A stretch of DNA of 64,000 nt. It comes from Edaphobacter modestus (GTDB taxonomy: Bacteria > Acidobacteriota > Terriglobia > Terriglobales > Acidobacteriaceae). The translations under genes and the position numbers were made by a program. The stretch is taken from the NCBI RefSeq assembly GCF_004217555.1, contig NZ_SHKW01000001.1:4960001-5024000 (forward strand), read 5' to 3'. The notes under the pieces are model-generated. The model did no database searches. It was given only the letters and a program-made list of their open reading frames with translations, and was not told the DNA's origin. This document shows, piece after piece, positions 16,444 through 24,714 of the stretch (positions within the stretch are counted from its first letter, which is position 1; each line of letters starts with the position of its first letter).

Positions 16444-17934
16444 ATGCCGAATCTGCCTGAAGACGACATCCGCATCCATTATCACGACGAGGTCCCGCGC
16501 GGGGCGAAGATCAAGGTGATTGGCGTCGGCGGCGGCGGCAACAACGCTGTCAACCGTATGATTGCGGCCAAGGTCGAGGGCGTCGAGTTTATCGCGGCGA
16601 ATACGGATGTGCAGGCGCTGACGGTCTCGAATGCCCCGGTGAAGCTGCAGCTTGGGGTGAAGCTGACCAGCGGGCTGGGCGCGGGCGCGAATCCGGATGT
16701 GGGCCGGCGGGCAGCGCTCGAGGATTCCGACAAGATCATCGAGGCGCTCGAGGGCGCGGACATGGTCTTTGTGACGGCGGGTCTGGGCGGAGGAACAGGG
16801 ACGGGCGCGGCTCCGGTGATCGCCTCGCTGGCCAGCGAGATGGGCGCGCTGACGGTTGCCGTGGTGACGAGGCCGTTCGGGTTCGAGGGCAAGCGGCGCA
16901 TGATGCAGGCCGAGCGCGGCATGCAGGAGCTGCTGGAATCGGTGGACACGGTCATCGTGATCCCGAACGAGAAGCTGCTGGCGGTGGCAAAGGACGCCGG
17001 GTTCTTCGAGAGCTTCCGCATCGCCGACGACGTGCTGCGTCAGGGCGTACAGGGGATCTCGGACATCATTACGATTCCGGGCGTGATCAACCGCGACTTC
17101 GCGGACGTGAAGACGACGATGGCGGGAATGGGCTACGCCGTGATGGGAACGGCGATGCGCTCGGGGCAGAACCGTGCGGTCGAAGCCGCGATGGCGGCCA
17201 TGGCTTCGCCGCTGCTGGAGTCGGGCGCGATCGATGGAGCGCGCGGAATTCTGATTAACATCACGGGCTCGAGCAATCTGAAGCTGAGCGAGGTGAACGA
17301 GGCCTCGACGATCATCCAGAACGCCGCGCACGAGGATGCGAATATCATCTTCGGCGCCGTGCAGGACGAGACGATGGGCGAAGACGTGAAGATCACCGTG
17401 ATTGCTACGGGGTTCAAGCAGCAGGAGATGCCGGCGCGACGCGAGCGGATGCTGTCGGAGGCGACCCTGCCTACGGTTCGGTACGATGTTCCGATCGAGC
17501 CGCGTATCTCGATGTCGCGTGCGACCCCTGCGAGGTTCCTGAGCGACGATCAGGTGCAGCGGCCGGTTTCGGCCCCGGCGATCTCGGAGCGTGGTGAGTC
17601 CAGCCCGGCACCGGAGGCTGTTGCAGGGGGGCCTGGAGCAGGCGCCGAGCAGAGGCCGCAGCTGGTTCCGGTTCCTGCGTCGGTCTTCGACGACGATTTC
17701 TTCCGGAGCACGCAGGGGCGGCAGGCAGCTCCGCATGCAACGCATGAACCGGTTCGAATGGAGACGGGCCTGCGCGAAGGTGTCTACTTCACTCCGTCGG
17801 AGAACGCCCAATTAAATGTTCCGGTTGCGGAGTCCGGCGCGCACACTCCGTTCGGTGGATCCGTGGTGGCGCAGGCCGATTCCGCGGACCCGGACGAGCT
17901 GGATATTCCCGCCTTTTTGAGGCGAGGACACTAG
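16444..17934 (+). CDS. ftsZ: cell division GTPase FtsZ
   Basis: Tubulin-like GTPase that forms the cytokinetic ring. It is 496 residues, longer than the usual 350-400. The GTP-binding core includes IKVIGVGGGGNNAVNRM, the tubulin signature GGGTGTG at residues 115-121 and the T7-loop region. After about residue 330 comes a long variable linker rich in Pro, Ala, Glu and Arg. The last residues, DELDIPAFLRRG, match the conserved C-terminal peptide that binds FtsA and other partners. The gap to ftsA is 126 bp, so ftsZ may also have its own promoter. Confidence 0.97.
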   Translation: MPNLPEDDIRIHYHDEVPRGAKIKVIGVGGGGNNAVNRMIAAKVEGVEFIAANTDVQALTVSNAPVKLQLGVKLTSGLGAGANPDVGRRAALEDSDKIIEALEGADMVFVTAGLGGGTGTGAAPVIASLASEMGALTVAVVTRPFGFEGKRRMMQAERGMQELLESVDTVIVIPNEKLLAVAKDAGFFESFRIADDVLRQGVQGISDIITIPGVINRDFADVKTTMAGMGYAVMGTAMRSGQNRAVEAAMAAMASPLLESGAIDGARGILINITGSSNLKLSEVNEASTIIQNAAHEDANIIFGAVQDETMGEDVKITVIATGFKQQEMPARRERMLSEATLPTVRYDVPIEPRISMSRATPARFLSDDQVQRPVSAPAISERGESSPAPEAVAGGPGAGAEQRPQLVPVPASVFDDDFFRSTQGRQAAPHATHEPVRMETGLREGVYFTPSENAQLNVPVAESGAHTPFGGSVVAQADSADPDELDIPAFLRRGH

Positions 17935-18080
17935 ATTTTGCCCCGCAGGATTGCGGATGCGACGTAGCATGGAAGTAGCATGTTAGAGTGACGGGCATTC
18001 TTTTAAGATGTTCTTAGGTTTATTGCCAGAGGATGGCAACTTGATTGCAGGTTACGGTTTGGAACGTGTAGGAGCGCCCG

Positions 18081-19304
18081 GTGTCTAAATGGGTAAGGGT
18101 TATCGGTGGAGTCCTTCTGAGCCTGGTTATGGGTTCAGTGGGCGAGGTGTGGGCCATTACCTCCTCGGGGAGTGTGAAGCATCACTCCGCAGGGACAACC
18201 CGTGTGGCGGCGAAAAAGACGACCACGTCGTCGAAGAGGGCCGGCAAGAAGGTTGTGAAGAAGACTGTCTCCGGACGCCGGCGTGGAGCACGAACCAAGC
18301 TTGCGGTGCGCCGAACCCGCTATTATGAACGCTTCTCTGCGAGCTCCTTTGCCGACAACCTTACGCTGGGAGATGTGACGGACGGGGAAGACCCGATTGT
18401 TCGCGCGGCGGCGATCGAAGCGCTGGGGAACATGAACGGCACCGCGCTGGCGATCGATCCTTCGAGTGGGAGGATTCTGGCGATGGTGAACCAGAAACTG
18501 GCTCTCTCGCGTGGCGCCGAGCCCTGCTCGACGATCAAGCTGACGGTCGCGCTGGCGGCTCTCGAAGAAGGAATCGTCAAGCGGGATACGCCGGTCAATC
18601 TCGGTGGAAGGTACCGGCTGACCCTGACAGAGGCCCTGGCTCATTCCAACAATGCGTACTTTGAGACGCTGGGCCGATCGCTTGGATTCGAGCGGGTAAA
18701 GCACTACGCCAATCAGTTTGGCCTGGGTGAGCTGGCCGGATACAACATCCAGGGCGAGCAACTGGGCACTTATCCTGACGAAGTGCTGCCGGCGAAGCTG
18801 GGCGGCGTAGGCAGGATGTGCTCGTTTGGCGAGAGCGTTTCGATGACCCCCCTGCAACTGGGTGCGCTTGTCTCGGCGATTGCCAACGGGGGAACGCTCT
18901 ATTATCTGCAGCACCCGGAGAACGGGATCGACATTGCTGCCTTTCAGCCGCGGGTGAAGCGCCAGTTGAATATCGCTCCGCTGATTCCGGAGATTGTCGA
19001 CGGGATGCAGGGCGCGGTGATGTATGGCACGGCACGGTCGCTGCGAGCGAACTTCAGCGAATTTCCTGTGATGGGGAAGACGGGGACCTGCTCGAACAAC
19101 GGAACGCGGTTTGGATGGTTCGGCTCGTATGCGGACACTCCCAATGGACGGATTGTGACGGTGTTCTTCCTGGAGGGCGGACGGCCAACCTTTGGACCCA
19201 AGGCCGCAGAGCTGACGGGGCAGTTCTACCGCGCGTTGTGGGACAAGAGCTATTTCCACCCGAAGACGCAGGAGGCTTCGGGAGCGCTGGGCGGCTCCGA
19301 GTAG
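18081..19304 (+). CDS. penicillin-binding transpeptidase-domain protein
   Basis: Likely periplasmic D,D-transpeptidase or carboxypeptidase acting on peptidoglycan. From GTG 18081 (GGAG seven bases upstream) the product is 407 residues. It begins with a signal peptide or anchor (about residues 6-26), followed by a basic Lys/Arg/Thr-rich linker to about residue 80. The transpeptidase domain has all three motifs: STIK (nucleophile Ser150, Lys153), SNN (189-191) and KTG (333-335). No separate PBP-dimer or glycosyltransferase domain is present, so it is smaller than FtsI or class A PBPs. Placement right after ftsZ suggests a division-linked role. Substrate specificity cannot be read from sequence. 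Confidence 0.85.
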   Translation: MSKWVRVIGGVLLSLVMGSVGEVWAITSSGSVKHHSAGTTRVAAKKTTTSSKRAGKKVVKKTVSGRRRGARTKLAVRRTRYYERFSASSFADNLTLGDVTDGEDPIVRAAAIEALGNMNGTALAIDPSSGRILAMVNQKLALSRGAEPCSTIKLTVALAALEEGIVKRDTPVNLGGRYRLTLTEALAHSNNAYFETLGRSLGFERVKHYANQFGLGELAGYNIQGEQLGTYPDEVLPAKLGGVGRMCSFGESVSMTPLQLGALVSAIANGGTLYYLQHPENGIDIAAFQPRVKRQLNIAPLIPEIVDGMQGAVMYGTARSLRANFSEFPVMGKTGTCSNNGTRFGWFGSYADTPNGRIVTVFFLEGGRPTFGPKAAELTGQFYRALWDKSYFHPKTQEASGALGGSE

Positions 19305-19328
19305 ACAGAATCTGAAATTCGAAGAGAG

Positions 19329-19353
19329 ACCCTGCGAGTGTGCAGGGTTTTTC
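19329..19353 (+). terminator. terminator after the penicillin-binding protein gene
   Basis: A 7-bp stem ACCCTGC (19329-19335) with GCAGGGT (19342-19348), a six-base loop and a T-run directly after. It lies 25 bp past the stop. Confidence 0.8.
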
Positions 19354-19430
19354 ATTTTGGAGGGCACTCTGTGGGAAAAACTGCGGCGACGAGTTTTGCC
19401 TGGGCGGTCCCGATGGGGTAGAAGGGTGGA

Positions 19431-21038
19431 ATGAGAGTTCTCACAGCCGCCCAGATGGGTGAAACGGATCGCCGAACCGTGCAGGAGTTCAATACTCCGT
19501 TGGGCGTGTTAATGGAGGCCGCGGGGCAGGCTGTCGCGACGTTCTCAAGGCGCCGATATCCAAAAGCGGAACGGATTGTGGGGTTGTGCGGCAAGGGAAA
19601 TAACGGCGGCGATGGGTTGGTCGCGGCCCGGGTGCTCTCGGCTGCGGGAGTCGCCGCGAGTGTGATTTTGCTGGGCCGCTCCGAAGAGGTGAAGGGAGAG
19701 GCGGCCGCTGCGCTGGCTCGGCTGCGCGAGGAGAGCAGCGTGGTCGTCCACGAGGTGACGGACGAGGAGGGGCTGAAGCGGGCCTTCGAGGAGACTGGAG
19801 TGATCCAGACGGGAGCGAAGCCCGGCGCTGACCTTTTGCTGGATGCACTGGTGGGGACGGGATTCCGTCCTCCGCTGCGGGGGCTTGCGGCTGCTGCGCG
19901 GAACCTCGTAAATCCGCTCTCGATTCCGGTAATTGCGGTGGATGTACCGAGCGGGTGGGATGCGGACTCGACGGAGCAGACGGTGGAAGGGGCGTTTCGA
20001 GCCGATGGTGTTGTGACGTTTACGGCTCCCAAGCTGGCCCACGTGTTCGGCTACATGACCGCCGGGCCGGTGGTGGTAGCTGAGATTGGATCGCCAGAGG
20101 AGGCGATTCCTGAGGGAGATGGTCTGAGCTGGACGGGAGGCTCGAAGGCGGTTGCGGAGAAGCCGCGGGGACCGAACTCCAACAAGGGAAAGTTCGGGCA
20201 TGTGCTGGTGATTGGAGGAAGCTATGGAACGGCGGGTGCGCCGGGAATGGCTTCGTTGGCCGCGTTGAGGACGGGAGCAGGACTGGTGACCGCCGGGGTT
20301 CCGAGGAGCGTGGTGGACGTTGTCGCCGGTGTGACGCCGGAGCTGATGGTGATGCCGCTGGAGGAGGGTCCTGAAGGCGCGATCGCGCTGGCAAATGTCC
20401 AAGGTCAACATCTGGAGGCCATGCTGAAGCGGATTACGGTCGTGGCTGTGGGGCCGGGACTTTCGCAGCGCGGCGAAGCAGGTGCAGTCGTGCGGCAGCT
20501 GGTGGCAGGCACGAAGACTCCGATGGTGGTCGATGCCGACGGCCTGAATGCGTTCGATGGGCGGGCCGACCTGCTCGATGGTACGGGGAGAACTCTGGTG
20601 CTGACGCCGCACCCTGGCGAGATGGCGCGGCTTACGGGATTGACGGTGCAAGGGGTGGAGGCTCATCGGGTGAGGCTGGCACGGAGATTCGCCACCGACC
20701 ATCAACTGACTCTTGTGCTGAAGGGATGGCGGACGCTGGTGGCGCATCCGGATGGCCGGGTGGCGGTGAACACGACGGGGAATCCGGCGATGTCGAAGGG
20801 CGGCAGCGGCGACATTTTAACTGGAATTATCGCCGCGATGCTGGGGCAATACCCGGACGACGTTGCCCGGGCGGTAGAGGCGGCGGTCTATCTCCACGGG
20901 CTGGCCGCGGACTTTGCGACACGCGCGATGGACGAGCATACGGTGCTGGCGACGGACACTGTGATGCATCTGTCGGATGCGTTTCGTTACCGCGTGCGAG
21001 ACGAGGATGGATTGAGCTGGATTTGTGGCTTGCGGTGA
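19431..21038 (+). CDS. nnr: bifunctional NAD(P)HX epimerase / ADP-dependent NAD(P)HX dehydratase
   Basis: Metabolite-repair enzyme that returns hydrated NADHX/NADPHX to NAD(P)H. It is 535 residues with two fused domains. The N-terminal YjeF_N epimerase domain (about 1-215) contains GLCGKGNNGGDGLVAARVL and VDVPSGWDADS. The C-terminal ribokinase-like dehydratase domain (about 235-530) contains NSNKGKFGHVLVIGGS, VVDADGLNAF, LTPHPGEMARL and NPAMSKGGSGDILTGIIA. The start at ATG 19431 has AAGGGTGG just upstream. tsaE follows after 23 bp, so the two are probably co-transcribed, as in many bacteria. Confidence 0.95.
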   Translation: MRVLTAAQMGETDRRTVQEFNTPLGVLMEAAGQAVATFSRRRYPKAERIVGLCGKGNNGGDGLVAARVLSAAGVAASVILLGRSEEVKGEAAAALARLREESSVVVHEVTDEEGLKRAFEETGVIQTGAKPGADLLLDALVGTGFRPPLRGLAAAARNLVNPLSIPVIAVDVPSGWDADSTEQTVEGAFRADGVVTFTAPKLAHVFGYMTAGPVVVAEIGSPEEAIPEGDGLSWTGGSKAVAEKPRGPNSNKGKFGHVLVIGGSYGTAGAPGMASLAALRTGAGLVTAGVPRSVVDVVAGVTPELMVMPLEEGPEGAIALANVQGQHLEAMLKRITVVAVGPGLSQRGEAGAVVRQLVAGTKTPMVVDADGLNAFDGRADLLDGTGRTLVLTPHPGEMARLTGLTVQGVEAHRVRLARRFATDHQLTLVLKGWRTLVAHPDGRVAVNTTGNPAMSKGGSGDILTGIIAAMLGQYPDDVARAVEAAVYLHGLAADFATRAMDEHTVLATDTVMHLSDAFRYRVRDEDGLSWICGLR

Positions 21039-21061
21039 ATGCAGGAATGTAAAGGAGAGCA

Positions 21062-21511
21062 GTGAAGAATTTTTCACGGGAGAAGAGGTTTCGTACGCGC
21101 AGTGTAGCGGGAACGCTGGCGCTTGGGGAGCGGATCGCGGAGATCCTGTTGCCTGCGCCCAAGCTGGTGGTGCTGCGCGGTGAGGTGGGTGCGGGGAAGA
21201 CGACCCTCGTGAAGGGGATTGCCGCCTCTTTGGGGGCGGCGACCGAGGAGGATGTGACCAGCCCGACCTTTACCCTGGTGCATGAATACGCAGGGCCGAA
21301 GGTAAGGCTGTATCACCTGGATCTATACCGCCTGGAGACGGAGCGGGAGCTGGCCACGCTGGGACTGGAAGAGATGATCGCGGAACCGGATGCCCTGGTG
21401 CTGGTGGAGTGGGGAGAACGGTTCGAGAGCATAGTGTCGCGCATGGATGCCGAGATCGCGATGGAGCACGGCGAGGGCGACGAGCGCGGGATGATGGTTC
21501 GCTGGGGATAG
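21062..21511 (+). CDS. tsaE: tRNA t6A biosynthesis ATPase TsaE
   Basis: Small P-loop ATPase of the TsaBDE complex that makes N6-threonylcarbamoyladenosine at tRNA position 37. It has 149 residues from GTG 21062, with AGGAG six bases upstream. The Walker A loop GEVGAGKTTLVKG is at about residues 41-53. TSPTFTLVHEY, HLDLYRL and VEWGER are the other family motifs. It follows nnr in the same direction. Just downstream begins a decayed locus on the opposite strand. Confidence 0.93.
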   Translation: MKNFSREKRFRTRSVAGTLALGERIAEILLPAPKLVVLRGEVGAGKTTLVKGIAASLGAATEEDVTSPTFTLVHEYAGPKVRLYHLDLYRLETERELATLGLEEMIAEPDALVLVEWGERFESIVSRMDAEIAMEHGEGDERGMMVRWG

Positions 21512-21562
21512 GCGAGACCCCGCGGCGGGAAGCAAAAGCGATCCCCGCGGCGGAGCTGCGGC

Positions 21563-21871
21563 TCAGGAGATTACGGCGCCTCCATCGACGACCAGGATCT
21601 GACCGGTGGTGAAGCCGGATTGCATGAGGTGGAGATAGGTCTCGGCGACGTCTTCGGGCTTACCGACGCGGCCGACGGGCAGCTTCTGCGCGGTATCCGC
21701 GTACATGGCCTCGCGGTCTTCGACGGACATCCCGCTCCAGAGCGGGGTCTTGATTACGCCAGCGCAGACGGCATTGACGCGGATGGGCGCAAAGTCGAGT
21801 GCGAGGCCGCGGGTGAGCGATTCGATGGCCCCTGCGACTGCGGCGGTGACGCTCCAGCCCTGTTTCTGCAC
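21563..21871 (-). pseudogene. remnant of a short-chain dehydrogenase/reductase (C-terminal half)
   Basis: Only about 100 residues of an SDR remain. GWSVTAAVAGAIESLTRGLA matches the helix after the catalytic tyrosine, and APIRVNAVCAG and the terminal GQILVVDGGAVIS are classic SDR features. The N-terminal TGxxxGIG cofactor loop and the catalytic Tyr-x-x-x-Lys are absent. Upstream on the same strand, a strong GGAGG site with ATG 21905-21907 opens a nine-codon frame (MKKRKTGVV) that stops at once. This is consistent with an internal deletion joining the old start region to the C-terminal part. The adjacent plus-strand LysR fragment suggests a former divergent regulator/enzyme pair. Confidence 0.75.
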
Positions 21872-22034
21872 CTCTCCTCATACAACTCCTGTCTTGCGTT
21901 TTTTCATAGAAACCTCCAGATCTGTCGCGCCAGAAGCGCCTAGATTTTTGAAATGGACTTTCCTTATGGCGTAGCTTTCAACGTGATGAACTCGGCGATT
22001 CCCAGTTCCAACGCATGCGTAGCAAATAGAAAAG

Positions 22035-22223
22035 CTCCTGATCCTCACCGCGACCTCGGGGGTGGCCAGCGCAGCGATGAAGCGCAAGGATCTTCGTTTG
22101 ATCGATGCACCGAAGGAGATTACGGGATTTGCCTTTCAGGCGGTGTGGCATCCCCGGCTCTCGGGAGATCCAGCGCACACGTGGCTGAGACAACAGGTGT
22201 TCGAGCTGGCGAAGGAACTGTAG
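22035..22223 (+). pseudogene. remnant of a LysR-type regulator (C-terminal end)
   Basis: The frame from about 22035 to the TAG at 22221 reads LLILTATSGVASAAM, then KEITGFAFQAVWHPRL, then DPAHTWLRQQV. The VWHPRL..DPAH.WLR pattern is the usual C-terminus of a LysR-type effector-binding domain. A stop (TAG) precedes the fragment and no helix-turn-helix part is found upstream. It faces away from the SDR remnant, as expected for a divergent regulator-target pair that lost its middle. The family call rests on this short C-terminal pattern only. Confidence 0.5.
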
Positions 22224-22295
22224 TTGCGGCGGTGGAGATAGATTATCTTCGAGGCGTACGGTGCTCGGAGTGAAACCGCTACAGGGAGGAAGACA

Positions 22296-22631
22296 ATGCA
22301 AGCTGCGTCCGGTGCAACGGTGGTGGTAGTGGCATACAGGCCGAAGGCGGGCAAAGAAGCGGAGCTGCTGGAGCTGACCCGGGAGCATGTTCCGCTGCTT
22401 CGCAGGGAAGGACTGGCTACAGACCGTGCGGTGATCGCAGCACAAGCAGCGGACGGCACGATCGTGGAGGCCTTCGAGTGGGCTGCGGGCGGTGTGGAGC
22501 GGGCGCACTCCAACCCCGTTGTGAGGAAGCTCTGGGAGAGATACGCCGCCGTCTGCGAGATCGTGCCTTTGAACCATCTAGCCGAATCGTCCACCATGTT
22601 TGCATCGTTCACTCCGATCGATCTGGGTTAG
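22296..22631 (+). CDS. small ABM-like (dimeric alpha-beta barrel) protein, function unknown
   Basis: A 111-residue soluble protein starting at ATG 22296 with a strong GGGAGGAAG site. VVVVAYRPKAGKEAELLEL near the start, followed by HVPLLRREGL and IVEAFEWAAGGVERAHSNP, fits the beta-alpha-beta pattern of the antibiotic-biosynthesis-monooxygenase-like dimeric alpha-beta barrel fold. Members range from monooxygenases to heme-degrading and simple stress proteins, so no reaction is assigned. It lies between the LysR remnant and a convergent radical SAM gene. Confidence 0.7.
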   Translation: MQAASGATVVVVAYRPKAGKEAELLELTREHVPLLRREGLATDRAVIAAQAADGTIVEAFEWAAGGVERAHSNPVVRKLWERYAAVCEIVPLNHLAESSTMFASFTPIDLG

Positions 22632-22659
22632 AGACTTGTTTGCGCCGGGAGAGCGCAGC

Positions 22660-23826
22660 TCAGCCGAAGAGGCTTTGCTGCTCGGGCCACCGTACAGATG
22701 CGGGCTGTTTCTTCAGGCCAGAGGAGGCACGCTCGGGTGCGAGGGGGCGTGGATCGTCTGGCCCGGGTTCCGTGTGATCTCCGAGATCGTCGTAGTCTTC
22801 ACGCCAGCGGCGGTTGAGGCCGTGGCGCTCGCGGGCCTGGGAGACGATGTGGCTGAGGTGCTGCGCGTAGCTCTTCGAGGCGAAGTCGGCATGGGCGAAG
22901 CGGCGTTCGTACTCGGGGAGGAGGGCAGGGAAGTGCTCCCGAACAAAGCTCAGGTAGGTAGGACGGGAGCACGGCTTGAGGAAGAGAGGGTTGGCGGCGA
23001 AGAAGCTGGCATTGGCACGCGCGGCGTGCGCGGCCATGCGGTCGATGGCCTCTTCGGTGTCGGTGATGCCGGGGAGTAGCGGCGAGCAGAGGATGCCTGT
23101 GGTGATGCCGGCCTGGCGGAGGCGGCGAACGGTGTCGAGGCGAAGATCGGGGCGTGGGGCGCGAGGCTCGAGCAGGCGGGCGAGGTCGGCATCGGGCGTG
23201 GTGATGGTGATGTGGACGACGAGGTGATTGCGGCGGTGGATCTCCTGTAACAGATCGGTATCGCGGAGGATGAGGCGGGACTTGGTGACGATTCCGATGC
23301 GATAGCCGGAGCGCGAGGCGAAGACCTCCAGCAGGCTGCGGGTGATGCGGGCGCGGCGCTCGATGGGCTGCCATGGATCGGTGGCGGTGCCGATGGCGAT
23401 CTGGTCGGAGGGGTTGAATCGGCGCAGCTCCTGCTCGAGCAGCCAGGCGGCGTTCTGCTTGAGGAAGATAAGGCGCTCGAAGGTGAGGGGGTCGTGGAAG
23501 TCGGGCTGACCCGGCTCAGCGGCAGTGGCGGCGGGTTCGCGGTCGGGGCTGGGCGCCATGAACTCATGGGTATAGCGGGCATAGCAGTAGCGGCAGGCGA
23601 ACTCGCAGCCGCGATAGGGGTTGATGCTCCAGGCCATCCAGGTCATGCGCCTGGAGACGGAGCGGTTCAGGATGCTGCTTACCTTGAGGGTTTTGAACTC
23701 GATCATGTGGCCATCGTCGGCGTGAGTGGACTCGAAGGCCATGCGGGCGATGCCGATCATGGGCGAGGCGGAGGGTTGGTTGAGGATGGGGAAGAGCGAG
23801 TCGGCGGTGCCGATTATTTTCGCCAT
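22660..23826 (-). CDS. SPL-like radical SAM protein (Rv2578c/PA0069 type)
   Basis: Radical SAM enzyme of unknown substrate. From ATG 23826, with AAAGGCG seven bases upstream, the product is 388 residues; a TTG at 23847 would add seven. The cluster-binding motif reads GCEFACRYCYARYTHEF, with Cys74, Cys78 and Cys81 in CxxxCxxC spacing. IGTATDPWQPIE, GIVTKSRLILRD and the VHITITTPDADLARLLEPRA stretch are typical of the group that resembles spore photoproduct lyase and DNA-repair-like radical SAM proteins. No partner gene is adjacent. It is monocistronic and convergent with the ABM-like gene. Confidence 0.85.
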   Translation of the reverse strand: MAKIIGTADSLFPILNQPSASPMIGIARMAFESTHADDGHMIEFKTLKVSSILNRSVSRRMTWMAWSINPYRGCEFACRYCYARYTHEFMAPSPDREPAATAAEPGQPDFHDPLTFERLIFLKQNAAWLLEQELRRFNPSDQIAIGTATDPWQPIERRARITRSLLEVFASRSGYRIGIVTKSRLILRDTDLLQEIHRRNHLVVHITITTPDADLARLLEPRAPRPDLRLDTVRRLRQAGITTGILCSPLLPGITDTEEAIDRMAAHAARANASFFAANPLFLKPCSRPTYLSFVREHFPALLPEYERRFAHADFASKSYAQHLSHIVSQARERHGLNRRWREDYDDLGDHTEPGPDDPRPLAPERASSGLKKQPASVRWPEQQSLFG

Positions 23827-23967
23827 TTGTTCGCCTTTCTGAACCAAGAATAGGCGCGGTCCGGTAGGGCGTCAAGAGAGAGTTTTGAACAGGGAGCGTT
23901 TCTCTTTCGAGGAAGAGGGATCTGTTTCAAGCGCGAGTGGGCAGACAGGGTTTAGTACACTGGGCCC

Positions 23968-24564
23968 GTGAACTTCAACCTTGCAGCGATGCCGCTTCCG
24001 CTTCGCTTCCGGCCCGAGATGCCGATGAGTGACGAGGAGTTGATGCGCTTTTGCGCGGCGAATGATTTTTTGCGGGTGGAGCGGGATGCGAACGGAGAGA
24101 TTCTGGTGATGACGCCTGCAGGCAGCAAGACCAGCCGGATGAACAGCAGGGTCACGCGGTTGCTGGATGAGTGGGCCGAGAAAGATGGGCGTGGCGTTGC
24201 CTTTGATTCGAATGGAGGCTTTACTCTGCCGGATGGCTCGATGCGGGCAGCGGACGCGGCCTGGGTTGAGCGAAAGAGATGGGATGCGCTGAGTGAGAGA
24301 GATCAGGCGCGATATGCTCCCCTCTGTCCCGACTTTGTCATTGAACTTCGTTCGCCTTCGGACATACTGAGCGATCTTGAGGCAAAGATGAAGCAGTGGA
24401 TCGCAAACGGAGCGCAGGTGGCATGGCTTATCAATCCGGAACAAAAAACCGTGGTGATCTATCGACCTGGGGATGAGCCTGAGGTGCTTTCTCTACCCAG
24501 TTCGGTTCAAGGGACCGGTGTGGTCGCTGGTTTCGAGCTGGTGATGGCGAGGGTATGGGCCTGA
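23968..24564 (+). CDS. Uma2 family (DUF820) nuclease-fold protein
   Basis: A 198-residue member of the Uma2 family, a PD-(D/E)xK-like fold very common in Cyanobacteria and Acidobacteria; the cellular role is unsettled. The core is visible as MSDEELMRFCAANDF, then LVMTPAGSKTSRMNS, DSNGGFTLPDGSMRAADAAW, and CPDFVIELRSPSD with the Asp and Glu of the putative active site, followed by KMKQWIANGAQVAWLINP. The GTG start has no ribosome-binding site; a TACACT hexamer ends eight bases before it, so a leaderless transcript is possible. It lies immediately upstream of the ribosomal block but is separated from it by a candidate promoter. Confidence 0.85.
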   Translation: MNFNLAAMPLPLRFRPEMPMSDEELMRFCAANDFLRVERDANGEILVMTPAGSKTSRMNSRVTRLLDEWAEKDGRGVAFDSNGGFTLPDGSMRAADAAWVERKRWDALSERDQARYAPLCPDFVIELRSPSDILSDLEAKMKQWIANGAQVAWLINPEQKTVVIYRPGDEPEVLSLPSSVQGTGVVAGFELVMARVWA

Positions 24565-24598
24565 GCGAGCAGATTTGAAGCAATATCACCTGTAAAGG

Positions 24599-24627
24599 TT
24601 GCGTCATCCTGGAATTTCCGGCATACT
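24599..24627 (+). promoter_or_regulatory. candidate sigma-70-type promoter of the rplA block
   Basis: TTGCGT at 24599-24604 and CATACT at 24622-24627 are separated by exactly 17 bases. The site lies 35 bp after the Uma2 stop and about 90 bp before rplA. It supports rplA as the first gene of its transcript. Confidence 0.55.
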
Positions 24628-24636
24628 CATAGGAGC

Positions 24637-24701
24637 GTCTCAACTTGCCGTTGAGACCAGTCGATGACCACGCCCCGGAGAAAGATATCCGAGAGGGGTG
24701 G
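24637..24701 (+). promoter_or_regulatory. structured leader of rplA
   Basis: Just past the candidate start of transcription is a perfect 8-bp hairpin, GTCTCAAC (24637-24644) with GTTGAGAC (24650-24657). A second pairing follows, CCACgCCCC (24668-24676) with GGGGTGG (24695-24701). In many bacteria L1 represses its own mRNA by binding a leader that mimics 23S rRNA; whether this leader does so is inference. Confidence 0.45.
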
Positions 24702-24714
24702 GAGATGAGGAAAG

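Noticed and set aside
15079..17811. A 910-codon minus-strand frame opposite ftsA and ftsZ
   Set aside because: Same antisense effect; the sense frames are clearly FtsA and FtsZ.
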